A stretch of 12,001 nucleotides of DNA, from NCBI RefSeq assembly GCF_001556865.1, contig NZ_LSJY01000208.1, positions 1 through 12,001 on the forward strand. Direction: 5' to 3'. Source of the stretch: Sphingobium sp. CCH11-B1. Its GTDB lineage: Bacteria; Pseudomonadota; Alphaproteobacteria; Sphingomonadales; Sphingomonadaceae. Positions 4,974 to 12,001 of the stretch are shown here, in pieces. Within the stretch, counting starts at the first letter, position 1; each line of letters begins with the position of its first letter. Below the pieces are notes generated by a model. That model saw nothing but the letters and a program-made list of their open reading frames with translations, had not been told where the DNA came from and did not search any database. The position numbers and the translations under genes are program-made.

Positions 4974-7900
4974 TGAGCGACGACGCCGCCCCGCCGGTTC
5001 CACCACCGCCACCGGCGCCGCATCGCCGGGCCTGGGACGGCCGCTGGCAGCGCTGGGTCGCTGCCATCCTCGCCGCCCTGCTGCTGGTCGTCGTGGGCGC
5101 GCTGGCCTGGCTTGATACTGATGGCGGCCACCGCTTCCTCGCCAGCCGCATCGCCACCATCCGTTCGGCGTCGGGCCTGCGGATCGGCGTCGGATCGATC
5201 GAGGGCAGCATTTATCGCAACGCGGTGCTGCGCGACCTCACTCTGTCGGACCCGAAAGGCCGCTTCCTCCATGCGCCGCGCGTGGAGCTGGACTGGTGGC
5301 CCTTCGCCTGGGCGTCGAACCGCCTGGACATCGACCGCCTCGTCATTCCGCAGGCCACGCTCTACAAACTGCCAAAGCTCAATCCGACGCAGCGGCGCGG
5401 ACCCATATTGCCCGGCTTCGACATCCGGCTGATGCAGTTTTCCGTCGGCCGCCTCGACCTCGCGCCAGCGGTCACTGGCCGGGCGCAGACCGCCACCCTG
5501 TCGGGCGATGCCGACATTCGCGGCGGCCGCGCCATCATCGATCTGTCCGCCCGAACCCTCGATGGCGGCGATCTGCTCGCCATCGCGCTCGACAGCCGGC
5601 CGGACAATGACCGCTTCTCTCTCGACGTGACGGTGAACGCGCCCAAGGACGGCGTGCTGGGCAAGATGGCGGGACTTGTCCAGGCGGCAAACCTGCGCAT
5701 CGGCGGCAAGGGCAGCTGGACCCGTTGGGACGGCCGCCTTGCCGCCACGCTGGATGCCGTTCCCGCCGCCGACTTCGTGCTGGCCGCGCGCAGCGGCGCT
5801 TATTCCGCCCGGGGCACCATCGCCGGGAAGGCGATCGCCGGCAACGGACTGCTGCGCCGCCTGGCCGACCCCCGCCTTGCCGTGCGGGCCAGCGGCACGA
5901 TGGTCGACCGCGTGATCGACGGGCGCATGACGCTCCAGTCCTCCGCCTTCGATCTGGTCGCCGATGGCGCGATTGACCTGCGCAACAATGCGCTCGACAA
6001 TATGCTGCTGTCCCTCACGCTTCCCCGGCCGCAGGCGCTGGTCAAGAATATGCGCGGCAACGGCGTTGCGGCGCGAGTGCGGCTCGACGGCGCGTTCGAC
6101 GCACTTGGCTACGAATATCTTCTCACGGCCCGCGACATCGCATTCGGCAAGACCGTGATCCATGCCGTGCGCGCGCAGGGCAGGGGCCGCACAGCCCGTT
6201 CCGGGCCCGTGCTCGTGCCGTTGAGCCTGCGTGCCCGCCGCCTGGAAGGACAGGGTGACCTGGTCGGGGGCATCGTTCGCAACTTCCAGATTGACGGCGT
6301 GCTCCAGATCACCGGGCAACAGATCGTCAGCAATCCCATGCCCTTCCGCTCTGACAAGCTGCGCGGCAAGTTGCTGATGCTCGTCGACCTGGCGAGCGGC
6401 CGTTATGACTTCGGGCTCGACGGTCGGATCAACGGCCTTTTCATCCCCAATTTCGGCGTCATCGACCTGACGTCCAAGTTGCGCGCGGTGCCGCGCCGCG
6501 ATGGCGCCTTCGGCCTCAGCGGGTCGGTGGCCGCCCGCGTCCGCCGGCTCGACAATGAGTTTCTGCGAACGCTGGGGGGCGGATTGCCGACCGCGCGCAG
6601 CCGCATCGAACTTCTGCCCAACGGGGAAATCGCGCTCACCGGCCTGAAGCTCGATGCGCCGCTGCTTAACCTCACCGCGTCGGGCCTGCGCCATCCCGAC
6701 CAGACGCTGCATCTGGAAGGCAGCGGCCGCCACGCGCGCTACGGCCCGCTGCGCCTGACGCTCGATGGCCTGATCGAAAAGCCGGAAATCCATCTGCTGC
6801 TGCAACGCCCGCTCGACGCGCTCGGCCTGCGCGACGTGCGCGCGCACCTCATCCCCGATGCGAGCGGCTACAGCTATACAGCGGACGGCGGCTCCACCCT
6901 TGGTCCCTTCACCGGCCGGGGGGTGATCCTGCTGCCGCCGGGCGGGCAGGCGGTGGTGCGCGTCGCCAACCTGGCCGTTTCGGGCGTCACCGCAAGCGGC
7001 GACATCCGCCCGCTTCCCGGCGGCCTCGACGGCCAGCTCGGCGTGGTCGGCCCCGTCACAGGCTATGTCAATTTCCGCCCGGTCGACAGCGTTCAGCAGG
7101 TGGAGCTCAAGCTCACGGCCAACGACGCCAGCTTCGATGGCCCGACGGTCATCGCGGTGCGGCGCGGCACGCTCGACGGCACCATCCTGCTCGATCCGTC
7201 CGGCACGACGGTCAACGCCACGGCGCAGGCGCGGGGCTTGCGCGTCGGCGGCATCCTGCTCGGCCGCTTTGCCGCCAATGCGGAACTGACCGACGGCAGG
7301 GGCCGGATCAGGGGCAGCCTGTCGGGCCAGCGCGGCCGCATCTTCGACATCCAGGCCGACGCGCAGGTCGAACCGGACCGCATCCGCCTGTCGGCGCAGG
7401 GCACGATCGACAAACGCGCCATCCGCCTCGGTCGCCCGGCGCTCTTTACCCGGACGGAGGACGGCTGGCGGCTTTCGCCCGCGACCATCGGCTATGCTGG
7501 CGGATCACTCCAGCTGGCGGGCGAACTGGGCAGCGCCACGACCCATATAGAGGCGCGGATGGAAAGGCTGCCGCTCTCGCTGCTCGACATCGCCTATGAC
7601 AATCTCGGCCTTGGCGGTCTCGCGACCGGATCGCTCAGCTATGCGCAGCCGCGCGGCGGCGGCCTTCCCACGGGCAAGGCGGAACTGCGGGTTCGGGGCC
7701 TGTCCCGCTCGGGCCTCTCCTTGAGTTCCCGGCCGGTCGATGTCGGCGTCAACGCGGTGCTGACCGACAGCCGCCTCGCCACCCGCATGGTGTTTGTCGC
7801 AGACGGGCGCACCATCGGCCGGGCGCAGGCGCTGCTGAACCCCTTGCCGGCCCAGGGCGGCCTTGTCGAACGGCTGAACCGCGCGCCCTTCTTCGCGCAG

Positions 7901-9166
7901 CTGCGCTACAACGGCACGGCCGACACGCTCTGGCGGCTGACGGGCGTGGAGATCGTCGACATCGGCGGGCCGGTCGCCGTGTCGGCCGACACGCGCGGCA
8001 CGCTGGGCGAGCCGGCCATCACCGGCACCTTCACCACCGACAATGCGACGATCAACAGCCCCGTCACCGGCATGCGCCTGCGTGGCGTGCGCGCCCGCGG
8101 CCGCTTCTCCGGCGCGCAACTGGTCATATCCGACTTTTCCGCCACGGCGCAGAATGGCGGCGGCGTGACCGGCACCGGGCGCTTCACCTTCAACGGCATC
8201 GCTGGCGTGGGCATGGATCTTGCGCTTCAGGCGGACAATGCCGCCTTGCTGGAACGCGACGACATTGCCGCGACGGTGACCGGCCCCATAACCCTCAAAT
8301 CCGATGGCGTGGGCGGCAGCATCGGTGGCGACCTTGTCCTCAACCGCAGCCGCTTCACCCTGGGCCGTGCGGCCGCCGTCGCGGAAATTCCCGAATTGCG
8401 GGTGGTGGAAATCAATCGGTCGGGCGAGGAGATAGAGCGCCCCCGCACCAACATCCCCTGGTCGCTCGCGATCAAGGCGCGTGCCCGCAACCGGCTGATG
8501 GTGACGGGCCTTGGCCTCGATAGCGAATGGCGCGCCGATCTCGACATTGGCGGCACGGTGGTCAACCCCGCGATCGCCGGCCGGGCGCAACTGGTGCGCG
8601 GCAATTATGAATTTGCCGGCCGCCGCTTCGAACTGCGCGAAGGCAATATCCTGTTCGACGGCAAGGTGCCGACCAATCCCACGCTGGACATCAGCGCGGT
8701 GGCGGACGTCAGCGACCTGTCCGCCACCATCCATGTCGGCGGCACCGGCCTCAGGCCCGATATCACCTTCACGAGCACCCCGGCCATGCCACAGGACGAG
8801 CTTTTGTCCCGCATCCTGTTCGGCACGTCGATCACCAACCTGTCCGCGCCCGAAGCGCTCCAGCTCGCCTCGGCGGTGGGATCGCTGCGGGGGCAGGGCG
8901 GGCTCGACCCGATCAATGCGGTGCGCCGCGCGGCGGGCCTCGACCGGCTGCGCATCATCGCCGCCGATCCCACGCAAGGGCAGGGCACGTCGATCGCGGC
9001 GGGCAAATATCTCACCCGCAAAACCTATGTCGAACTCATCACCGACGGGCAGGGCTACAGCGCGACCCGGATCGAATATCAGGTGACGCGCTGGCTCTCG
9101 CTGCTCGCCGCCATCTCCACATTAGGCCGCGAAAGCGCCAACGTGCGCGTGTCCAAGGATTATTGA
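4973..9166 (+). CDS. tamB: Translocation/assembly module protein TamB (AsmA-like, DUF490 C-terminus)
   Basis: 1397 aa, somewhat longer than E. coli TamB (1259). TamB is anchored in the inner membrane and spans the periplasm as a hydrophobic beta-groove; it supports outer-membrane protein assembly and, with other AsmA-like proteins, phospholipid transport. A cytoplasmic Pro-rich tail (P7-P16) precedes one membrane helix (about 28-47). A long repetitive beta-strand body follows, then the TamB/DUF490 domain over roughly the last 300 residues. Signature stretches are [19 protein letters not shown] from G1224 and [10 protein letters not shown] at 1275-1284, then [11 protein letters not shown]. The C-terminus is SKDY rather than the usual hydrophobic ending. 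The ATG overlaps the tamA TGA (TGATG), with AGG seven bases upstream, so translation is probably coupled. The dehydratase gene begins one base after the stop. Long frames on the other strand here are codon-bias shadows. Confidence 0.94.
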   Translation: MSDDAAPPVPPPPPAPHRRAWDGRWQRWVAAILAALLLVVVGALAWLDTDGGHRFLASRIATIRSASGLRIGVGSIEGSIYRNAVLRDLTLSDPKGRFLHAPRVELDWWPFAWASNRLDIDRLVIPQATLYKLPKLNPTQRRGPILPGFDIRLMQFSVGRLDLAPAVTGRAQTATLSGDADIRGGRAIIDLSARTLDGGDLLAIALDSRPDNDRFSLDVTVNAPKDGVLGKMAGLVQAANLRIGGKGSWTRWDGRLAATLDAVPAADFVLAARSGAYSARGTIAGKAIAGNGLLRRLADPRLAVRASGTMVDRVIDGRMTLQSSAFDLVADGAIDLRNNALDNMLLSLTLPRPQALVKNMRGNGVAARVRLDGAFDALGYEYLLTARDIAFGKTVIHAVRAQGRGRTARSGPVLVPLSLRARRLEGQGDLVGGIVRNFQIDGVLQITGQQIVSNPMPFRSDKLRGKLLMLVDLASGRYDFGLDGRINGLFIPNFGVIDLTSKLRAVPRRDGAFGLSGSVAARVRRLDNEFLRTLGGGLPTARSRIELLPNGEIALTGLKLDAPLLNLTASGLRHPDQTLHLEGSGRHARYGPLRLTLDGLIEKPEIHLLLQRPLDALGLRDVRAHLIPDASGYSYTADGGSTLGPFTGRGVILLPPGGQAVVRVANLAVSGVTASGDIRPLPGGLDGQLGVVGPVTGYVNFRPVDSVQQVELKLTANDASFDGPTVIAVRRGTLDGTILLDPSGTTVNATAQARGLRVGGILLGRFAANAELTDGRGRIRGSLSGQRGRIFDIQADAQVEPDRIRLSAQGTIDKRAIRLGRPALFTRTEDGWRLSPATIGYAGGSLQLAGELGSATTHIEARMERLPLSLLDIAYDNLGLGGLATGSLSYAQPRGGGLPTGKAELRVRGLSRSGLSLSSRPVDVGVNAVLTDSRLATRMVFVADGRTIGRAQALLNPLPAQGGLVERLNRAPFFAQLRYNGTADTLWRLTGVEIVDIGGPVAVSADTRGTLGEPAITGTFTTDNATINSPVTGMRLRGVRARGRFSGAQLVISDFSATAQNGGGVTGTGRFTFNGIAGVGMDLALQADNAALLERDDIAATVTGPITLKSDGVGGSIGGDLVLNRSRFTLGRAAAVAEIPELRVVEINRSGEEIERPRTNIPWSLAIKARARNRLMVTGLGLDSEWRADLDIGGTVVNPAIAGRAQLVRGNYEFAGRRFELREGNILFDGKVPTNPTLDISAVADVSDLSATIHVGGTGLRPDITFTSTPAMPQDELLSRILFGTSITNLSAPEALQLASAVGSLRGQGGLDPINAVRRAAGLDRLRIIAADPTQGQGTSIAAGKYLTRKTYVELITDGQGYSATRIEYQVTRWLSLLAAISTLGRESANVRVSKDY

Positions 9167-9167
9167 C

Positions 9168-10562
9168 GTGACCAGAAGCCGTATCGACGCCGCCGCCGCG
9201 ATCAGCGTCATGGATCTGTTCACCATCGGCATCGGCCCGTCCAGCTCGCACACGGTCGGTCCGATGCGTGCCGCGCTGCTGTTCATGGATTCGCTGCCGG
9301 CCATGCCCGCCCGCGTGCAGTGCGAATTGTTCGGATCGCTGGCGCTCACCGGCCGGGGGCACGCGACCGACAGCGCCATCCTGCTCGGCCTGTCGGGCCA
9401 TCGCCCCGAAGGCGTCGACCCCGACGCCATCCCCGCCATCCTGGCCACGATCCGCCGGGAGGGCCGCATCCGCGCGGGCAGCGCGCTCGACCGGCATGTC
9501 CCCTTCGATGAACAGCGCGACCTCCTCTTCCGGATGGGCGAATTCCTGGAAGCGCACAGCAACGGCATGCGCTTTTCGGCCTGGTTCGACGGACAGGACG
9601 ACCCGTTCGTCCGCGATTATTATTCCATCGGCGGCGGCGCGGTGTTGCCGGGCGATGTTCCGGTCAGCGACGACGCGCCGCTCGGCCACAATGTCGTCCA
9701 GCCGCACCCCTTCTCCTCCGGCGCGGAAATGTTGCGCCAGGGCGAGGAAAGCGGCCTCTCCATCGCCACCCTCGTCCTGCGCAACGAAGGCGCGTGGCGC
9801 ACGCAGGGCGAGACGGAGAGCTTCCTCGACGCCGTCATCGACGCCATGTCCGCCTCGATCGACCGTGGACTGGAGCAGGAGGGGATGCTGCCCGGCGGGC
9901 TCAAGGTCCGCCGCCGCGCCCGCGCCATCCATCAGCGGCTGCGACTACAACAGGACGCGCTCGGCCCGGCGCAGATCTTCGAGTGGGTCAGCCTGTTCGC
10001 GCTTGCCGTGAATGAGGAGAATGCGGCGGGCGGCCGTGTCGTCACTGCCCCCACGAACGGCGCGGCCGGCGTCATCCCGGCCGTGCTGCACTATTATCGC
10101 CGCTTCGTCCCCGGCGCGGACCGGGACGGCGAGCGCCGCTTCCTCCTGACTGCCGCCGCCATCGGCTTTCTCTACAAGAAGCGCGCCTCGATCTCCGCCG
10201 CTGAAATGGGGTGCCAGGGGGAAGTCGGCGTCGCCTGTTCCATGGCCGCCGCAGGCCTAGCCGCGGTGCTGGGCGGCACCAACAGCCAGGTCGAGAACGC
10301 CGCCGAAATCGGCATGGAGCATAATCTCGGCCTCACCTGCGATCCGATCGGCGGCCTCGTCCAGATCCCCTGCATCGAACGCAACACCATGGGCGCGGTG
10401 AAGGCGATCAACGCTGCCTATCTCGCGCTTCAGGGCGACGGGCGGCACATCGTCAGCCTGGACGCCGTGATCGAAACGATGCGCCAGACCGGCGAGGACA
10501 TGGCGAGCCGCTACAAGGAAACCTCGCTCGGCGGCCTTGCCGTCAATGTGGTGGAATGCTGA
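9168..10562 (+). CDS. sdaA: L-serine ammonia-lyase (iron-sulfur L-serine dehydratase)
   Basis: 464 aa, single-chain form with fused beta and alpha parts. It converts L-serine to pyruvate and ammonia in the cytoplasm using an oxygen-sensitive [4Fe-4S] cluster. GPSSSHT (23-29) and VGPMRAA mark the N-terminal domain, APTNG (294-298) and [16 protein letters not shown] the catalytic domain. C349, C391 and C402 are the expected cluster ligands (C349 in GCQGEVG, C391 in LTCDPIGG, C402 in IPCIERN), with spacings 42 and 11 as recalled for the Legionella pneumophila enzyme. The chain ends in a cysteine (VNVVEC, C464), matching the self-inhibiting C-terminal Cys reported for that enzyme. The start is a GTG one base after the tamB stop; AAGGA (9155-9159) eight bases upstream supports it over the internal ATG at 9210. 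It is probably co-transcribed with tamAB. No terminator is evident after the stop. Confidence 0.94.
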   Translation: MTRSRIDAAAAISVMDLFTIGIGPSSSHTVGPMRAALLFMDSLPAMPARVQCELFGSLALTGRGHATDSAILLGLSGHRPEGVDPDAIPAILATIRREGRIRAGSALDRHVPFDEQRDLLFRMGEFLEAHSNGMRFSAWFDGQDDPFVRDYYSIGGGAVLPGDVPVSDDAPLGHNVVQPHPFSSGAEMLRQGEESGLSIATLVLRNEGAWRTQGETESFLDAVIDAMSASIDRGLEQEGMLPGGLKVRRRARAIHQRLRLQQDALGPAQIFEWVSLFALAVNEENAAGGRVVTAPTNGAAGVIPAVLHYYRRFVPGADRDGERRFLLTAAAIGFLYKKRASISAAEMGCQGEVGVACSMAAAGLAAVLGGTNSQVENAAEIGMEHNLGLTCDPIGGLVQIPCIERNTMGAVKAINAAYLALQGDGRHIVSLDAVIETMRQTGEDMASRYKETSLGGLAVNVVEC

Positions 10563-10614
10563 GTCAGCCGGTCGCCGCAAAGGCACGACTGCACGACGAG
10601 CGGAGCGCCAACAG

Positions 10615-10623
10615 TGCTATAAT
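10615..10623 (+). promoter_or_regulatory. Extended -10 promoter of the outer-membrane barrel gene
   Basis: TGCTATAAT combines a perfect TATAAT (618-623) with the TGn extension of extended -10 promoters. The -35 position (GACGAG, 595-600, 17-base spacer) is poor, as is common for this class. Initiation near 10630 would give a leader of about 105 nt before the ATG at 10735. The local drop in GC also fits a promoter. Confidence 0.6.
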
Positions 10624-10630
10624 GGCAACA

Positions 10631-10663
10631 GTTTCAATTGTTTATCTCAGGTTCATGAAACAA
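10631..10663 (+). promoter_or_regulatory. Inverted repeats in the 5' leader of the barrel gene
   Basis: GTTTCA (10631-10636) is complementary to TGAAAC (10656-10661), and TTGTTT (10638-10643) to AAACAA (10658-10663). The two pairings use overlapping bases, so they are mutually exclusive folds of the same leader. They start at the predicted transcription start. A regulatory switch or an operator is possible, but the stems are short and AT-rich. Confidence 0.25.
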
Positions 10664-10692
10664 AACGGCTTTGCTCCGGCTTTGGCGTCTCA

Positions 10693-10705
10693 CCCCTGAC
10701 AGGGG
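10693..10705 (+). promoter_or_regulatory. Hairpin just upstream of the barrel-gene start region
   Basis: CCCCT (10693-10697) and AGGGG (10701-10705) form a perfect 5-bp G/C-rich stem with a GAC loop. It lies nine bases before an in-frame ATG at 10714 and 30 before the favoured ATG at 10735. The right arm contains the AGGGG that would serve as Shine-Dalgarno for the 10714 ATG, so folding would hide that start. Translation control is a reasonable guess; nothing more is shown. Confidence 0.3.
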
Positions 10706-10734
10706 AAAAGAGAATGACAATCGGAGTATCCTTT

Positions 10735-11388
10735 ATGCGTAAGTTGATGGTCGCAACCCTTCTGGCCGGCGCCCCCTTCGCAACCCCCGCGCTCGCGCAG
10801 GACGTGAACCCCACTTTCACCGGCCCCCGCGTCGAAGCCATCCTTGGCTATGACCATGTCGGGGCGGGCAGCGATTTCGACAATGACAATGGTCGTGATG
10901 ACCAGTCGATCGACGGACTGCTCTACGGTGTCGGCGTCGGCTATGACGTCAACCTGGGCGGCGCGGTCGTGGGCGTGGAGGGCGAATGGACCGACTCCAC
11001 CGCCAAGAGCGACCGTTTTGACCCGACCGATCAGTTCGGCTTCGGCCGGGTGAGCCAGGGCCGCGACCTCTATGTCGGCGCGCGCGCGGGCATCCTCGCC
11101 AACCCCTCGACCCTCGTCTATGTGAAGGGCGGCTACACCAACAGCAAGTTGAACGTGCTGGCCGGCAACACCAACGAAACCACCGATACCTCGTTCAAGC
11201 TGGACGGCTGGCGGATCGGCGGCGGCGTCGAGCGCGCGATCAACGCCAATACCTTCGCCAAGGTCGAATATCGCTATTCCAACTATACCGATGGCCAGCT
11301 GGATTTCCCCAATGGCGCGACCAGCGAGCGGTTCAACATCGACACCGACCGGCATCAGGTGGTGGCAAGCGTCGGCTGGCGCTTCTGA
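10735..11388 (+). CDS. Small outer-membrane beta-barrel protein (OmpA/Omp25-like porin family)
   Basis: 217 aa. A clear signal peptide (MRKLMVATLLAG, cleavage after ALA21) precedes a mature chain of 196 residues made of alternating strands such as VYVKGGYTNSKL and AKVEYRYSNY, ending in VASVGWRF with a C-terminal Phe. This fits an eight-stranded barrel of the outer-membrane beta-barrel family; no OmpA-type peptidoglycan domain follows. A D/N-rich stretch at about residues 44-57 (SDFDNDNGRDD) is likely a surface loop. An in-frame ATG at 10714 would add seven residues (MTIGVSF); 10735 is preferred because it gives a standard signal peptide and has CGGAG about nine bases upstream. Its own extended -10 promoter and a long leader suggest independent regulation, and a strong terminator follows. 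The specific function (porin, adhesin or structural) is not recognisable. Confidence 0.87.
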   Translation: MRKLMVATLLAGAPFATPALAQDVNPTFTGPRVEAILGYDHVGAGSDFDNDNGRDDQSIDGLLYGVGVGYDVNLGGAVVGVEGEWTDSTAKSDRFDPTDQFGFGRVSQGRDLYVGARAGILANPSTLVYVKGGYTNSKLNVLAGNTNETTDTSFKLDGWRIGGGVERAINANTFAKVEYRYSNYTDGQLDFPNGATSERFNIDTDRHQVVASVGWRF

Positions 11389-11398
11389 CCGTACGCTC

Positions 11399-11446
11399 AG
11401 AGCATTTTCAGGTTGACCGTTTACGGTCGACGGCTCGGAAAATGCG
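11399..11446. repeat. Hairpin repeat element, copy 1
   Basis: The left arm AGAGCATTTTC (11399-11409) and right arm GAAAATGCG (11438-11446) contain a perfect 8-bp inverted repeat (GCATTTTC/GAAAATGC). Nested inside is GTTGACCG (11412-11419) / CGGTCGAC (11424-11431) around a TTTA loop, with one G-T pair. A second element with nearly the same outer arms begins 14 bases downstream. It looks like an intergenic palindromic (REP/MITE-like) repeat; a multi-copy nature is inferred from the two local copies and from general familiarity with such elements in alphaproteobacteria. Confidence 0.6.
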
Positions 11447-11458
11447 GCATTAACAATC

Positions 11459-11491
11459 TAGAGCGTCTTCGCTCATCGCGAAAATGCGCTA
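11459..11491. repeat. Hairpin repeat element, copy 2
   Basis: Arms at 11459-11472 and 11478-11491 pair over 14 positions with two mismatches and one wobble around a 5-base loop. The left arm AGAGCGTCTTC (11460-11470) differs from copy 1's AGAGCATTTTC at two positions, and both copies share the right arm GAAAATGCG. The centre is short and unrelated to the nested hairpin of copy 1. Confidence 0.55.
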
Positions 11492-11501
11492 GGCAGCGGG
11501 G

Positions 11502-11530
11502 AAGGGGTTGGAGAAATCCGGCCCCTTTTT
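11502..11530 (+). terminator. Intrinsic terminator of the barrel gene, GAAA tetraloop
   Basis: AAGGGGTTGGA (11502-11512) pairs with TCCGGCCCCTT (11517-11527) over 11 positions including two G-T wobbles. The loop is GAAA (11513-11516), a stable tetraloop, and the run TTTTT ends at 11530. The T-tract is on the plus strand only, so it stops transcription coming from the barrel gene and isolates the thioesterase gene. Confidence 0.85.
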
Positions 11531-11578
11531 CCATGTGCGCCCTTTCGGAGCGCTTGCGGCAATGCTATTTACAATGAT

Positions 11579-12001
11579 GTGAGTAGCGCGATTCCCCACC
11601 TGTACCCCGTTGGCATCGATCCCGAAGACATCGACTTCATGGGCCATGTCAACAATGCCAGTTATTTGAAATGGGTGCAGAACGCCGTGCTCGATCACTG
11701 GCGCGCGCTGGCCCCGGCCGAAGCAGTGGCCCAGCATCTCTGGGTCGCGCTCAAGCATGAGATCACCTACCGCAAGCCCACCTTCCTCGACGACGAAGTG
11801 ATCGCCACCGTCCTCCTAGAAAAAGTGCAGGGCGCCCGCGCCTTCTACGAAACCGTCATCCGCCGCGGCGAGGAAGTGCTGGCCGAAGTCAAGTCCAGCT
11901 GGTGCTGCATCGACGCCGACACCCTCCGCCCCGCAAGACTGGCGCGCGAGGTGATAGAGCGGTTTTTCACGGGTGAGGGGGATGCGGGAGTGGTGCGGGG
12001 T
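11579..12001 (+). CDS. Acyl-CoA thioesterase, 4HBT/hotdog family (3' end beyond window)
   Basis: 141 codons are visible with no stop before the right edge. The protein starts VSSAIPHLYPVGIDPEDIDFMG. The DIDFMGHVNNASYLKW stretch (D17 to W32) is the hotdog-fold thioesterase signature of the YbgC/FadM-like group, with an Asp and the GHVNN turn near the active site. A second typical stretch, EITYRKPTFLDDEV, and the KSSWCCIDADTLRPARL strand follow. Such enzymes hydrolyse acyl-CoA thioesters; the chain-length preference cannot be read. The likely start is GTG 11579: no ATG lies in frame upstream and the family begins here, but there is no Shine-Dalgarno. TGCTATTTA (11563-11571) could be an extended -10, which would place initiation almost at the GTG. 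The gene is separated from the barrel gene by a terminator. Missing C-terminal residues are probably few, since the hotdog domain looks complete. Confidence 0.87.
   Translation, partial: MSSAIPHLYPVGIDPEDIDFMGHVNNASYLKWVQNAVLDHWRALAPAEAVAQHLWVALKHEITYRKPTFLDDEVIATVLLEKVQGARAFYETVIRRGEEVLAEVKSSWCCIDADTLRPARLAREVIERFFTGEGDAGVVRG

Noticed and set aside
2970..5012. 680-codon open frame on the minus strand opposite tamA
   Set aside because: Its product is Ala/Arg/Asp/Gly/Ile-rich with no family signature, the usual shadow of codon-biased high-GC coding DNA. The plus strand carries unmistakable POTRA and barrel motifs.
4961..6847. 628-codon open frame on the minus strand opposite tamB
   Set aside because: Low-complexity Ala/Gln/Arg/Glu composition and no domain; it mirrors the TamB reading frame.
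7505..8977. 490-codon open frame on the minus strand opposite the TamB C-terminal half
   Set aside because: Overlaps the highly recognisable TamB/DUF490 domain on the plus strand and has no recognisable motif of its own.
9039..9932. 297-codon open frame on the minus strand opposite the serine dehydratase
   Set aside because: Shadow frame of the dehydratase; composition only, no family features.
10861..10911. D/N-rich stretch of the barrel protein as an EF-hand-like calcium site
   Set aside because: The spacing of acidic residues does not fit the DxDxDG calcium loop; a polar surface loop explains it better.
11489..11758. 89-codon minus-strand frame across the terminator and thioesterase start
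   Set aside because: It spans an intrinsic terminator and repeats and is antisense to a clear hotdog thioesterase.
1..12001. tRNA, rRNA, CRISPR arrays, insertion sequences, prophage or defence genes
   Set aside because: I found no cloverleaf-like sequence, spaced direct repeats, transposase, integrase or nuclease motifs anywhere in the window.

Overview
The window is high-GC alphaproteobacterial chromosome. The protein set points to a sphingomonad (Sphingobium/Sphingomonas-like): an alphaproteobacterial DksA with a degenerate zinc site, DUF465 and DUF1465 genes side by side, a PilZ protein ending in the sphingomonad style, and a tamA-tamB pair with a proline-rich TamB N-terminus. The genus is inferred from recalled family resemblance, not from a search. 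I see no CRISPR, tRNA, rRNA, transposase, integrase or phage gene; this is mostly core chromosome.

Layout. Positions 1-315 (minus) hold the 5' part of a small basic, proline-rich protein that runs off the left edge. A 402-bp divergent spacer with several inverted repeats and GTTAAC motifs separates it from dksA (718-1182, plus), which is followed by a single-domain PilZ protein (1246-1611). A hairpin terminator lies in the convergent gap between the PilZ gene and a minus-strand DUF465 gene (1752-1910). A second DUF465 gene (2102-2281, plus) is head-to-head with the first, and a DUF1465 gene (2386-2862) follows.

The central 7.6 kb (2937-10562, plus) looks like one transcription unit: tamA (Omp85-family outer-membrane barrel with POTRA domains), tamB (inner-membrane-anchored AsmA-like periplasm-spanning protein) and an iron-sulfur L-serine dehydratase gene. 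tamA and tamB share one base (TGATG), and the dehydratase GTG begins one base after the tamB stop with a good Shine-Dalgarno inside tamB. TamA and TamB should act together in the envelope; the dehydratase is metabolic and its link to them is only positional.

At the right end a small outer-membrane beta-barrel gene (10735-11388) has its own extended -10 promoter and a leader of about 105 nt. It is followed by two tandem hairpin elements with the same terminal arms (11399-11491) and a clear intrinsic terminator with a GAAA loop (11502-11530). A hotdog-fold thioesterase gene (from 11579) runs off the right edge.

No strong evidence of a new multi-gene system is present. The most useful second looks are the twin hairpin elements, the C-terminal cysteine of the serine dehydratase, the cysteine-poor DksA, the head-to-head DUF465 pair, and the tamA-tamB-dehydratase coupling.
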